Positions 1 through 11,130 are shown, counted from the first letter of the stretch. The stretch: DNA of 64,000 bases from Lineus longissimus (GCF_910592395.1 NC_088310.1:13089501-13153500); one strand, 5' to 3'. A program made the numbers and translations. Notes: a model not told the origin generated them from the sequence alone.

Positions 1-350
1 CCTAACTGTACAAAAATAGCCTTCAGCTGAGATATTCTCGATTTTACCGTACCGTAAGCGAGTCTTCTTGGACAATTACAAGTCGGCGACTTGCTGCCAA
101 TAGCCGTACATTGAGTGACATAAATCGCCGTATTTCCTTCCTCATCGGCCCACGCCAAGTATAAGCAAATGTCATATGGGGAACAGGTAACTACGTCCTT
201 ACCCAGATGCTTCAGGAATATCTCCAAACTCTTCTGAACCTTGGACTTTTTTGTCTGATACCTCGATGAACCGAAACTTTCCATCAAAAAATCCACACGA
301 CTTCTCAAACCGGAGATGTCCACCGATGCCTGACTTTTCGCGTCATCAGG
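1..350 (-). pseudogene. DIRS-like tyrosine recombinase, N-terminal exon (partial)
   Basis: Read leftward from about 350 the minus strand stays open to the window edge. It encodes a helical stretch that resembles the SAM-like core-binding domain of tyrosine recombinases in DIRS/Ngaro elements, including a CNCPRRLAYGTVKSRI-type motif and a following alpha-helical LKAIF segment. The reading frame begins immediately after a good splice acceptor: a long pyrimidine-rich tract followed by TTTAG. The catalytic R-H-R-Y half would lie left of the window and is not visible. In DIRS-like elements this enzyme integrates the circular cDNA. It follows the RT-RNase H block on the same strand, as in the family. 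Domain assignment is from residue pattern, not a search. It may equally be called the 3' exon of the element at 1014-3215, which is itself frameshifted, so I score it as a remnant. Confidence 0.6.
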
Positions 351-1013
351 TCTCTAAATAGCCAAATTAGAAAGAGAGAGAGAAAACAAAAACATAAAAT
401 GTTCCGTCCACCCAGCCCTCACAACCAGCTACAGCGACCCCAACCTAATGGCACACATTATACCACTAAATGCCGCTTTCAGCCAAGCCACACAACGTGA
501 CTCTGGTCCCTTAGTTACTGTAAACTCGGTCCTGAGCCAGACATTCCTAATAGAGAATTTTTAAATCTATTTATTCATTGATCGATAATGCTTGGCTTCA
601 GGTATGCCAAAATTCCTTCCCTATGCCCTGAATTCTATTTGTGATATAAAGGTCAGAAATTTGACCTCCGAATCACTTCCGAATTATGCTACTTTACATT
701 TTGTCCCTGAGTGTCTGGCTCTAGGCCGTGTTACCGTACCTACTTTAGATTCACTTTTCCAAGGTCAGTCGATTATTTGGTAATCACACCTTCCACCGTA
801 TTATCTACAGGAATGTACAATTTATAAAATTGGTCACGACATAATCGTCCGATTGGTTCATAAGACTCGGCACTAAGCCTACGGAAATGTATCCCTGTAG
901 AAAAACAATAATAGGGGGAAGACATGAATATTTGCCCCTGACCTTAGAGAAGTGAATATAGAGTATCTCGTCAGCTAAGAGCCACTGCTCCCCAAGGTTA
1001 TGTTATTTTTACT
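351..1013 (-). other. Apparent intron between RNase H and recombinase blocks
   Basis: No open frame of note lies here on the minus strand. The left border is a clear acceptor (pyrimidine tract about 355-390, AG near 351). The right border is less certain: possible GT donors sit just around the stop codon of the RNase H frame near 1014. None restores a single continuous frame in an obvious way, so the recombinase may be a separately spliced product. Confidence 0.4.
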
Positions 1014-3215
1014 CTACTCCAATACAAGCCTAGCAACCTCCAGGGGACACCTCAGGGGCGAGCGCACATACCCTTGTTTTGACGGAAGATCAACTACATC
1101 ATATTCGTTTTTGGCACCAAGTTGAAAAGTAACGTTAGCCGATGCCATCACAACCGGCCACCAGGGAGGTAGAGGCGACAACTTTGGTATCACCAAAGTA
1201 ATTCTAAGTGGCCTTGGGTTCTCCTGTAATAGAAAACTCAGAACCGCTCCCACTAAGCAAAATGGCGGAAAACAATAATAACTCTCTGAATCAGACAAGG
1301 TTTTGGTGAACACATTCACCCGAGCTGAGTTTGGCAGGGGACACGGGGTGAAGTGTGGAAGTGCCCGTCCATTCCCATCTCTCATTGCATATCGAATCTA
1401 AAGCCATCATATCCATAGTATGTGGCCCGAGTGAATCTTCCAGTTTTGACCACGCCGCTTCTGACAGCTTGGCATCGCTTGGCATACAATTTACGGGAGG
1501 GTGCGTCTGCCGGGTTATCACCAGATGGCACATAGAAAAGCTTCAAATCGCAATAACATCGCGCAACAAACTGAAATATGGATTTCAGCAATCTCACCAG
1601 GTCAGTATCTCTCGCCCCCTGATTTTCCCATGATTTTACCACGGCTTGATTATCCACTGCCAGGTCTACTCTCCTGTCCAGGATCAACTCCGGAATCGTC
1701 TGGAGGCTCTTTAGCAAGGTCTCAGCCTCCTTAAGATGGATGGGCCTATCATCACCGTGCTGCCACATGTCATGAATCATCTGCCCGTCCGAAAAAGCAG
1801 CTCCCCAAGCGTACCCACTCGCATCCGTCGAGAACTGAAAATCAACATAACGCTCCCCCTCCAATTCGCCCAGTTTTTATGGTCATCCAAGAACCGCCAA
1901 AACATTATCTCCTCCCTCACGTCCCCAACTACCTCAATATCTTTTTTGGCTTTCCTGGCCCGACCAATCGCGCAAGCCATTGCTCTGATGTACAGGCTAG
2001 CCGCTGGGACGCATAACTTGAAAGACACGCATTTTCCCATTAGTTTTTGCAGAGTTTTCACTGGCACCGTATCCGCCCCCAGAATGTTTTCCCTCAATTC
2101 AATGAATTTTTGTTTCTTGGCCTCTGGAATTTGAAATTGTCTTAAATTAGAATGGACAATCAAACCAAGGTTTGTAAGAGCACATGTAGGGACCCAAATG
2201 CTCTTGAGTAACTCGAACGTGAACCCAAGCAGTGTAAGCGTCGCTGCATTACAATATATGGCCATTCCCGTTTGCTGTAATTTTGAGCCTCTAACGAACT
2301 TCGCCGGCACCAAAAACCTGTCGTCTATGTATTGTGTTGTTACCACTCCTTTTAACCTCAAAAATGCTGTAGCTTGCATACCCACGGACTGATAGACAAA
2401 AGGAGATTCGGACCATTCAAATGGCAAGCACTTGTATTGCATATACCATCCACCGAATTGAATGCCGAAATATTTCCTTGAACTCTCAGTCAAAATTACC
2501 CCAAATAGGCGGATTTCTCATTTGAAGCAGCCATCAAATCTCCTTTGTCTATCAGTGTGGGTATCAACGAGGAACCCTCCAAGGAAAACGGTATATGCTT
2601 CATGTATAAATTCAAAAATCTTTCATCATAGCACAGACGATTTTTTCTTCCCCCGGTCACCATTAACAGTGGCATCACCAAATGAGGAGGGGCAATCTCC
2701 CCAACTCGTCCCAGGAGCTCTAGCGACCCATTTGCCAAACCCTCCTCCAGATGGCGCGCTATTTCCCGGCCATGTGGTGCACAGTTGTTGTGGTTTTCGA
2801 ATATCGCAGGTGGTGGGATTTTCGCACCATACCGGACACCGTTGAATGTCCCCCTAAACGGCTGAATGAAATTGTAACTTTACCTTATTCTCAACCCAAT
2901 CTCCCACCATCTGCGATGACTCATTGTCCACCAACTTCAACAATACTTTCCAGTTGTCCACTTCTTCGTGCAACTGTCCTGCTACAAAGTGTTTATGATC
3001 TCTCAATTGTAAATTTTTTAGGAGATCTTCCCAGTTATTCCCCAATTTCTGCCAATCATTCGTAAGAAACTCAGGGTCTGGATGATGAGCGGAGGGGAAC
3101 GGCTTGCCCGTGCAGTCGACAAACTCCGGTGACCTTACTTCTGACGTTGCCTTGACCGGATTGAACCCCGCATTTTTTCCCCATTCTGGGATACCACGTG
3201 ACTGAAATGCCGAAA
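1014..3215 (-). pseudogene. DIRS-like retrotransposon RT-RNase H polyprotein, frameshifted
   Basis: Minus-strand coding remnant, read from 3215 down to 1014. First comes a leader rich in PEF/DPEF and NNWEDL residues, then a reverse transcriptase: a PPHLVMPL stretch, a KGDLMAAS segment, LPFEWSESPF, and the catalytic YIDDRFL at about 2330. The RNase H follows with STDASGYAWGAAF (about 1840), KEAETLL, LAVDNQAVV and YVPSGDNPADAPSR. A family-typical C-terminal FPPF...WWP segment ends at a stop near 1014. The coding frame changes at least twice, near 2850 and near 2495, each consistent with a single-base indel, so the protein is not continuous. An acceptor-like TTTCAG just upstream of the leader (about 3216) suggests another intron. 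The RT copies RNA to DNA and the RNase H removes the template. DIRS-type rather than Gypsy/BEL because of RT/RH motif style and the neighbouring tyrosine recombinase. Confidence 0.75.
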
Positions 3216-4815
3216 TAAACCGTCATTATTTTTCCAACAAAGCGACGTTGAAATAAGACTGCAAGGGCAGACCTCCCCCTCCCGCTCCCACTGGGCATCA
3301 GTGTCCCAGCGAAAACTAGAAGAGAAGACCTAACCCACTGATATTTTCGTCATGTCCAGAAATTCAACTAATACCTACACGTATCTAAACGGAAACAACA
3401 AACTCCTCACTTTCCTTTAACCTATTTTATTGCCTAATTTACTTTTCCTTCAGCTTCTTACTTTTACAATACTGATATTCTTTTTTTTTTCTTTTTTTTT
3501 CTTAATACTAACCGATCCGCTTTACTAGTAGTCGCGGACAACACCTGGCCTGGCTGTGCCATACTGTTTGCCTGTAACACTCTGCAATGCAGCATATGTC
3601 TTCGGTTCTCTACCGAATCATCCGCGTCTATCAGATCGAGAAGAGCCTGCAAATAACACGTGATATATTAATTTATATTACCCGCCAAGGTCTAGGCCTA
3701 CCCGCCGAGAAACCAACCAAACATATTTCCCTTCCTTTGGTCTACCTATCCAACGCCTCATTATTACCCCTAAACTTCACATTCAAATGACCTCCATCAT
3801 CGTATGGATATCGCCATAACTTGGGTTCAACACACAACGTTTTAAACTCTGTGCATAACCCATACTGCTGAGCCAGTCAGGAGCCGTCACCCCCAGGGAC
3901 AGGAATCTCTCTTTAGTCTCCGCGGCTCCTGGCCGCTTTTACAGCATTGGCAGCTACATTTATACCGTAACGTTACAGGGGTGGGTGACGTATCCGCCGC
4001 TTTTATGTTAAACCCCCCTAGTTCTCTCCACCGCATTTTCTCTCGGCGCCGCCTCTACCCGAGCCTGTCAATGACCCATACTTAGGAATTTTCATTATTA
4101 ATATTTCCTTTCCGAATGATACCCTGAACCTTATCTACATGGTCTCGGCCCTGCTCTGAATTTTGCTTAGCCTCAGACAGATATTTTCTCCGTCTGGCGA
4201 ATGTATTGTAGAACAAGGGCCAAAATCAATGGGGGAAAACACAAGTGTTTTCCCATTAAAGTTGCCTTAATTCCAATACAAAACCCCATAATCTAGCATG
4301 CACTTCCCTATTACTACAACCTGTAAAGTATGTACTATCTGTAAGAAGTAACTACAGTTGCACTAAGGAGTGATGACATGATGGGGCAGTTCCTAATTCG
4401 CCACCACGGGCGTTATTTGGGGAAAATTTGGGCAGAGGTCCGTTTATTTTATTGTAAAGTAGTTTGGGGGTTTGCCAGTAGGTGGCATCTGGGGCGGGGT
4501 TCTATTCTTTTTTATTTTGGGCATTGGTTCTAAACTTTGCGTCCTATTTATTGGGAGCGTAATGAAACCTAACGACGGCGATCATACCATACTCCATTGT
4601 GTCAATGTTGATTTGACAACCATTATGAGTTTGCAATTGGGCTCTTGAGAAATAACTATTTTGTGAACACAGAGCGTACAATTTATGACCAATAGCCCTT
4701 GTGTCGTGGATCAGAAAATTCCGAAAATAAAGCAGTAGAACCTCTCTATTAAGGACACCCTTGGGACTTACATTTTACTTACTTTTGAAAACGCAATAAG
4801 AGGTGGAATTTCGGG
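3216..4815. other. No gene recognised
   Basis: Multiple stops in all frames. A T-rich tract lies at 3481-3502. I see no terminal repeats that would mark the 5' end of the DIRS-like element and no recognisable RNA gene. Confidence 0.5.
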
Positions 4816-5557
4816 TGTGATGGGAATAAGACATGTTAAGGCCGATGATAATGTGACAATATTAGGAATCGCTTACTATATCTATAATTATCATTTCTGT
4901 GTTTCTCTCTAGCCCTGGTGAACCCAGACACCCAGGATCTTTAACCGTTAAAAGTTACAAAATCTTTCTTCTTATTGCTCCTTTCCATTGTTTTATAATC
5001 TCTATCTGATAAGCTGTTTGACCCTTTTATGAACTTCCTGGTTAGCAGCTGGTTACTAGGCCCCTGCCCTAGGCTCTGTCTGGTAATCTTTTATTGATAC
5101 TGCTGTGTACTGATTGGTTGTTCCTTTAATCACCGGGTGCTAGTTGGTTCAGAGCCTGATATTTGGGCTGGGCTATATACCCATTAGGGGTGTGTGTAAT
5201 TAAGTATAAATGATGATGTATAGATGATTTGAGTAAGTCCTGGCAGATCCAAAAATCCATCCTCCACCCTCTGTAGCTAAACAAGATGTTCTCTTGAAAA
5301 GCGCCAGAGCACTTTAGATCACGGTTAGTTGACTTCACCCTTGGCCTAATAGTATGGTAAGATTCTTTCATATCAACTCTTGTTGATATTTTGTTGTATA
5401 CATAATTTAGTAATGTTTCAGTGTCGGTTATAAATAAGAAGTTAGAGTGACGTGGGTAATAAATAATGTAAATAGACATCTTAGTTAGTTTAGTCTTTGG
5501 GTTCGAGTTCAGAGTTGCAACGTTTACGGTGACTAATAAGTCACTTTACCGCTACAT
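4816..5557 (+). repeat. Candidate 5' LTR of degraded Gypsy element
   Basis: The end is suggested by a primer-binding-like sequence at about 5561 directly before the gag remnant, with the preceding bases ending in CTACA. A TGTGATGGG start at 4816 gives TG...CA ends. No second copy was found on the 3' side, so the left border is a guess. Confidence 0.3.
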
Positions 5558-5560
5558 TTT

Positions 5561-5576
5561 TGGTGACAGCTGTGGG
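5561..5576 (+). promoter_or_regulatory. Primer-binding-site-like sequence
   Basis: TGGTGACAGCTGTGGG follows the candidate LTR. It closely matches the start of the leader of the intact Gypsy element at 34264 (TGGTGACAGCGG). Both probably pair with a tRNA 3' end to prime minus-strand synthesis. Confidence 0.5.
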
Positions 5577-5676
5577 ATTGACAAGTACTCCTTGTTTATA
5601 AGGACAAACCTCAATCCAGTGATACGAACTTTGCCCAAAAATTTTGAAGTCTATTTACAAACATATTTTATAAATT

Positions 5677-7255
5677 TTGAAGATGGTTAGACGTAGGAAT
5701 ACCCCGAAAGTTCAAAAGACGGGCAAATCACAAAACACTGAACAATCAGAAGATGACGTTCCAACATTTGGAACAGAAAAAGAAATTCCTGAAGAATATA
5801 GCAAATCTGACTCGGAATCCAAGGCTAACACTCCAGACAATAGCGATAATGATCACTCTGGCAGTGAAGATGGTAATCATGATGGTGATGATGAATATCT
5901 GGAAAATAAAGGTGATGCCGTTAGGGCTGACCCTGATCTAGTAGACTACGAAGGTGATGCCAATAGGGCTGACCCTGAGTTAGAAGATAATAGAGGTGAT
6001 GCCGCTAGGGCTGACCCTCAAGTGTTAGGTAATGCAAGCGATCATGATGGTGATATGACAGACCCAGGGCTAACCGATAACAAACCCATAATTAAGAAAC
6101 CTGGAAATACAAGCTCAGACAAAAATATTCTCTGACTTGTTCAATCAAAGAAGCCATCAACAAGATGCTACAGTGGGTAGACTGATTTCTGCACTAGCTC
6201 GCAACCACAACGCTGTTACTCAAGGGCAAAGCGAAAGCAAGCAAGCACAGGCTGAACAGCTGTATATAATGCGGCAAAACCTTGAAAACCACACCGCCCT
6301 GATCACTGAACTGCGCTCGAAAACTTTCGACCCCACAAAAGAGATCCGGGCCGAACATAGTAAATTTCTAACTGATATATCCAGCACGCAAGCGCAGAAC
6401 AATGTTCAAATGACAAATAGTATTGAAAAGGCTCTTTTCCAAAACACCAATACGATGGGTGCAATTATATCGAAGGCTTGCACTGAGATGATACATAATT
6501 CGAAGAATGTAGACTCTGAAACAAAGATAGGTGAAAATGCAGACCCTGTAATTATAACCCCGCAGAACTCACCAAAGCGGGTCAAAAATTGTACAAAGCC
6601 ATCGACTTCTAGTACCCCTACATCAAATCCTAAACTGAAAGAGAAGACTGTAGACCCCAAGTCTGACCTGTCAGGCTCTGACAGTAATGATGACGGAAAG
6701 TCTTCTGCTTGCCACTCAACAGTCAGCTCCAACCGCTCGAACAAGTCTAGGACTTCCAAGCGTCCGAAGTTATCTCCTTTTACATGTTCAGAAACTTGGG
6801 AAATCTGGTTCAATAGATTTTCAGATGTAGTTACTCGCTACGGTTGGGATGAGAATGAGAAGTTAGATGAGCTTCTACCTCGACTTGAGGGAAAAGCTGG
6901 CGAATTTGTCTACGGACAACTACCCAGCAAAGTCAGGGCCAAGTAATCTAAACTTATTGCAGAATTGAACAATAGATTCAGAAAGATTGAGTCTACTATA
7001 ACCTACGCGAAGAAATTCTCTAACCGTAGACAAAAAGTAGAAGAAACTCCTGAAACATATTGCACTGAACTCAAACGCCTGTACGATAAGGCATATCCAA
7101 ACAGGACCCAAGTCATCCGAGAAGAAGTTATTGTTCGATAATTTTTCGATGGTCTACACGACCAAGACACGAAGATTTAGATTGAATTCTTTAAATCCCC
7201 TGCTACGGTTGACGAGGCACTTAGTCTTGTGGTCAACTACAACGAGATGCACAAA
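5677..7255 (+). pseudogene. Ty3/Gypsy gag remnant with frameshift and stop codons
   Basis: The first open segment (5677-6135) is very acidic and contains three imperfect repeats of a GDAxRADP unit. After a one-base frame change near 6120 a second segment (6137-6946) holds a coiled-coil-like Q/N-rich part, a Ser/Thr/Lys linker and the start of a Gypsy capsid domain (ETWEIWFNRFSDV, YGWDENEKLDELLPRL). The capsid similarity continues in the same frame past a TAA at about 6943 and further stops near 7139 and 7176 (RLYDKAYPNR, FFDGLHDQD, VDEALSLVVNYNEM). No zinc knuckle, protease or RT follows; the frame is lost where the hairpin at 7354 begins. This is a dead, 3'-truncated gag, unrelated to the young Gypsy at 34-39 kb. 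The family is inferred from capsid residue pattern. Confidence 0.7.
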
Positions 7256-7353
7256 CGGTTTTCAACTAGTGGTGCTACCGGTAGTAATTCAAAACAACAT
7301 CCTCGTGTTGACGGTTGTAGCGGCAATGATATCTTTAAGGAATTAATACCGAG

Positions 7354-7483
7354 CTGGCGGTCATTGGTTGTATAATCAAGACCGCTCGGGTAGACCGAAA
7401 ATGCAGTCCAAAACCCGAGGCGCTTCGCCGAGGGTTTTGGGGTCTACCCGAGCGGTCTTGATTATACAACCAATGACCGACAG
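7354..7483. repeat. Long nested hairpin (38-bp perfect arms)
   Basis: Bases 7359-7396 are the exact reverse complement of 7441-7478, and the pairing extends about five more bases with one mismatch. The 44-base loop contains its own hairpin (CCAAAACCC...GGGTTTTGG with GGCG-CTT-CGCC at its tip). A related single copy of the arm (GGCGGTCATTGGTT...AAGACCGCTC) lies at about 7871-7904. It interrupts the gag remnant. Confidence 0.85.
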
Positions 7484-7972
7484 CGAGGTTATAATTTCTA
7501 TTCTAAAAGGTTTCAAAATTAAACAAATTAAATACGATTTGAAAGGTATATATGTTCCGTTTTCGTCAAAGAATGATCCAGCCTGGTGTCCGGAACTCCG
7601 CCATATTGTTGCTTGTGAAGATGACGTCACGCAGCAAGGGAATTCCCAGTCTGCTAGCTCGATTTCTACCATTTCCTCGTCTTTGACCTCTTCTGAATCC
7701 TGACTGACGACCTCGAAAGAGTCCTCGGGTATCCTCCCTACTTCACAAATCCCAATATATCGGGGAATACTTCAAAATCTCGTGTTCTTGACATTGTTTT
7801 GTGGGGCTGAGTCGTTGCTTCTTGGTGAAAATAATTCGTCTGCTAAAATTCCGAATTTTATACCTACCCAGGCGGTCATTGGTTACGATACCAAGACCGC
7901 TCCGATCAAAACGAGGCGTAATGTATTTTGTATTGGAAACAATGATATACTGTGACTAAGGCCTTTTAGAAT
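7484..7972. other. No recognised gene; second copy of hairpin arm
   Basis: An open plus frame runs from 7368 to 7703 and ends in a Ser/Thr-rich tail, but it starts inside the hairpin and matches nothing I know. The diverged hairpin-arm copy at 7871-7904 suggests 7354-7904 is one mobile insertion. Confidence 0.4.
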
Positions 7973-8099
7973 TAGTCTTTAATCATGCCGTGGCTTGTTT
8001 CTGTAGCGGCAATGATATCTTTAGTCTTTAATCATGCCGTGGCTTGTTTCTGTAGCGGCAATGATATATTTAGTCTTTAATCTTGCCGTGGCTTGTTTC
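7973..8099 (+). repeat. 49-bp tandem repeat, about 2.6 copies
   Basis: Units start at 7973, 8022 and 8071 with TAGTCTTTAATCATGCCGTG and differ by one or two bases. Part of the unit (TGTAGCGGCAATGATATCTT) also occurs once at 7316, left of the hairpin. Confidence 0.9.
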
Positions 8100-8901
8100 A
8101 TCCACCCTTAAATTAACGGAAGACAACACCAACAAGCTTGATTTCTTTTCCCATCTATTCACCACGTAATAAACTGAAAGATACAATAATTGAACAACAA
8201 CTAAGTACATATTCGTAACAACAAAGAGACAATCATGGAAGACAATAGTACATCCACCAGGAGGACTGGAAAACCTGTTACAACACTGTCCTCAAGGAGG
8301 TAGAGACACCTGACGATTGAATAACAAGAGGCCAAGGGCCTGGCGCTCAGCTGAGTTGTTGCTGCGTTGTTCGTATATATTACATTACTCGTCAAACTCT
8401 ACTAAACTAAGGACTCAAAGCCTAAGGATATTAGCTTCTGGATGTGTAACAGTGAATTGCGGTAGACTGGCGCAATCTACTTCAAGCAAGCTCCACCCTT
8501 GCAATGTGTGCGCAAACAGATAACCTAACCTATATTGGACCATCAATTCTACACACAGCAACATGATTCATCCTCAGCTGTTACCATGATGATGATGATG
8601 ATGATCCTTTTCGCAAATTGGTCGTCTTCTGTCTTTCTTCCATACTTCAGTGCCACCGGATGTAGTCTGCCCTTGTGGAGGGATCCTTTCAGCACCGGGA
8701 CACAAGAATCCATGCGAATTGAATCACATGGAGAGACTAGCCCAATCACCCGCTTTTGGCTGGGTAGAAATGGGTAAATCTCGCAGACTGGACCTTAAAC
8801 TCTACTGCCGACGTGTGAGGCCGGTCTGACAGATGAGTAAGTGGGGTCCACCTAATGCAGAAGGCACCAGTTTCCCTAACTAAAAGGGTAACATTATTGC
8901 C
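8100..8901. other. No gene recognised; short (ATG)n tract
   Basis: Only short open frames. A GAT/ATG microsatellite lies at about 8587-8604. Confidence 0.5.
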
Positions 8902-9252
8902 TAAAGGCCTGTGTACACTAGTAAAATATTAGCAACATTTTTACATTTCCAGTTGCAACAAATGTTGCAAAAATGTTGCGTAGTGTGTACAGAGCAAAAC
9001 GCGTCTTACAACATGTTGTAAAATTGTTGCAAATTAAATGCAATGCAATTCTTTGTTGCATGTTGTAAAAATGTTGCAAACTCTTCAGCCAATCAGAAAT
9101 AGGATTTGCGTCATGTGATCTACCGGAGTTCATGTGACTTGAACAAGAAGCAGGTATAGCAACTCTCAAGTGAGTGTCTTGCTTCGTAGGGTGATGAAAC
9201 CTTTTCTAGAAGTTTTTGTATGACGGCTTGTCAGTCAGCCGCAACTCCTTTA

Positions 9253-9848
9253 GGCTGCGTATCCATAGGCTGTTCCGTGCCCTGCACAACATTCCCTTTT
9301 TACCGCCTGGCGCGCCACACGGACAATGAACCTTCGTTGGTGTTATTGATCGTTCCCATAGGTTATGCCGTGTCACATTGCGGGCATATATGCACTGTGG
9401 ATTGGGAATATAGGCCCATATTGGGATTGAACATGTCCATTCTTTTGCGAGTGAACAACACGGAAGCAATGTCTGAGGCGAAATTAATTCAAGAGGTTCA
9501 TCAACGGGAACTACTCTGGGACCCGAAACTGATGATTATCATAACAAGCACGAACCTGTAATTTGTTGCTTAAAAGTCAGGTTTTATATACATGTACATG
9601 TCAATTTGATGCTGCAAGTGAAAATACAAGTTACTTGTATTTTCATTTTCAATATTCATAAGAAATTGTCTTCTGAAATAATGACAGCGTGCGGATAAAC
9701 GCGATTGACCGCTGCGAAATGAGGACTACAAAGGCCTACATGACCAAAAAGGAATATCCAATGGAGACGCAGGGCATAGTGCCAGGTCACAAGGCTGTTA
9801 CGCCATAATGCCACACTACACAAGGGCATACCCTATGGATACGCGGCC
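9253..9848. mobile_element. Harbinger-type element B, nested in A
   Basis: Inverted ends GGCTGCGTATCCATAG and GGCCGCGTATCCATAG (as reverse complement), flanked by TTA at 9250-9252 and 9849-9851. The interior encodes the start of a MADF-like domain. Its right TTA overlaps the left target bases of element C, so the two elements abut. Confidence 0.7.
9469..9561 (+). pseudogene. MADF-like domain fragment
   Basis: The frame starting at ATG 9469 reads SEAKLIQEVHQRELLWDPK, the first helix and signature of MADF (Myb/SANT-like) DNA-binding domains, then ends after about 30 residues. Harbinger elements commonly encode a Myb/MADF partner of the transposase, so this is most likely a trapped first exon of such a gene. 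It is too short to function. Recognition rests on the LIxEVxxRxxLWDP pattern only. Confidence 0.5.
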
Positions 9849-9852
9849 TTAA

Positions 9853-10596
9853 AGCCTGGTCTACACTAGCAAACATTCGCCAACAATTGTTGGCCAACAT
9901 GAGCCAACATCATGTTGGCGAATGTTTGGGGACCCGTCCACACTATCAAACACAGGCAAACATTGCCAAACAAGTTTGACTAAGTTTGACCGTGTTTGGC
10001 ATGAATTTGAGGGCAATTTGGAGGGAAAATCAGTCATTTCTCTTCATTTTTTCTTTAAAACAATGGAGAACCACAGGAAGAAAGCATGCCTAGGTGCTTC
10101 AGCAGCAATTCTTTCAGTTGTGATTAACCCCCGTCGCCGCCGCAACTGACAAAAGCCATACTTGTGGAAAAAGCATGATGGGGCCTATCACTGCCTCCTT
10201 CAAGAGTTAATGGCCTCAGACTTCAAAAGCCTCAAGAATTTCCTGCGGATGGATGAAGCTTTTCGTATTCTGAAATTAAGTGTTCAATTTCTTGAAATTG
10301 CCATTCTCTATCTTTCATTGAGGCTGCCATTTTGTCCCAGTAGCTCCATCACATGATCCAAATCTGTTCCCTGATTGGCTGCTGATTGCCCAACACCAAC
10401 AAACATGTTGTTCAGAAGTAGCATGGCCTAACATAGGCCAACATTGGCCAACAAGTTGGCTGATGTTTTCACTTGTTTTTGGACCCGTCCACACTGGCAA
10501 ACAATAGCAAACATGCCTCTGCAACAAGGCCCAACACGATGTTGGCCAATGTTGGCCAACATTTGTTGGTTCATGTTGGCTAGTGTAGACCGGGCT
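9853..10596. mobile_element. Harbinger-type element C, nested in A next to B
   Basis: Inverted ends AGCCTGGTCTACACTAGC and AGCCCGGTCTACACTAGC (as reverse complement), flanked by TAA at 9850-9852 and 10597-10599. Both ends carry several copies of words such as TTGGCCAACA and CCAACAT. Length 744 bp. It contains a transposase N-terminal remnant, so it derives from an autonomous Harbinger by internal deletion. Confidence 0.8.
10062..10311 (+). pseudogene. Harbinger transposase N-terminal remnant (in element C)
   Basis: From ATG 10062 the frame encodes a short Lys/Arg-rich leader with an ASAAILSVV helix and RRRR, then one in-frame TGA, then GAYHCLLQELMASD and KNFLRMDEAF. This GAYH-LxxEL-FxNFLRM order is the characteristic start of PIF/Harbinger transposases, preceding the helix-turn-helix and DDE domain, which are absent here. 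The leader closely parallels the remnant in element A, so A and C are relatives. Confidence 0.65.
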
Positions 10597-10600
10597 TAAC

Positions 10601-10757
10601 AGGCAGTGGTATGCCCCATCATCCACCCTCATTTTGATCCAGGGCCTGGTCCATATTCTCTTTGGTTATTTCGCCGCCTCTTCCGTCTCTCAACAATGAC
10701 AGCTAAAATTGCTGCAGAAGCACTCAAAACACATCTTCTCTCCTTGGAATCATCCAT
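10601..10757 (-). pseudogene. Harbinger transposase N-terminal remnant (in element A)
   Basis: Reading leftward from ATG 10757: a leader with SASAAILAVIV and KRRRNN, a stop near 10636, and in another frame VDDGAYHCL, broken off exactly where element C begins (10599). The order and residues match the remnant inside C. The insertion of B and C therefore destroyed this copy. Confidence 0.6.
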
Positions 10758-10897
10758 TTTCCCTCCAAAATACCTATTTCCCTTTGTTCCCACTAAAAAG
10801 TTTGCAACAATTTACCAACATGTTGTAAAAATGTTGCTAATTTGTTGCAATTTTGTTGCTAGTGAACACAGGGCCTTGAAGGGCTTGTTGCAAAATT

Positions 10898-10972
10898 GTT
10901 GTAAAAATGTTGGTAAAATGTTGGTAAAATGTTGGTAAAATGTTGGTAAAATGTTGGTAAAATGTTGCTAAT
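10898..10972 (+). repeat. 11-bp subterminal tandem repeat of element A
   Basis: Five consecutive copies of ATGTTGGTAAA plus variants, directly inside the right end of element A. Confidence 0.8.
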
Positions 10973-11124
10973 ATTTTACTAGTGTACACCCTGCTTAAGT
11001 CAAGTGAAACTCTTAACAAACCTTAGCAGAATGCCACCATTGAAATGTTGATAATAATGATAGCAAGTAAAAACTTTAAACAGATAGACTTGATTTTTTT
11101 AACCAACTGCCACATGCGGTTTTC

Positions 11125-11130
11125 TTTATT
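11125..11130 (-). terminator. Polyadenylation signal AATAAA of the 61-residue gene
   Basis: Reverse complement of TTTATT, 45 bases after the stop codon of the small minus-strand gene; its context is ACTAAATAAAGAAAA. Confidence 0.65.

Larger units (their letters stand above)
8905..10995. mobile_element. Harbinger-type element A (outer), interrupted by two others
   Basis: Ends are inverted: AGGCCTGTGTACACTAG on the left and, as reverse complement, AGCAGGGTGTACACTAG on the right, both continuing TAAAATATTAGCAACATTTT. A TAA duplication flanks it (8902-8904 and 10996-10998), as expected for PIF/Harbinger. Subterminal DNA is packed with TTGTTGCAA/ATGTTGC words. Internally the minus strand at 10757-10601 keeps the beginning of a transposase. 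Elements B and C sit inside. Without them it would be about 750 bp. It is non-autonomous; family is inferred from TSD length and coding remnant. Confidence 0.75.

Noticed and set aside
9220-9561. Whole 113-codon plus frame as a gene
   Set aside because: The first part crosses the end of element B; only the last 30 codons resemble a MADF domain.
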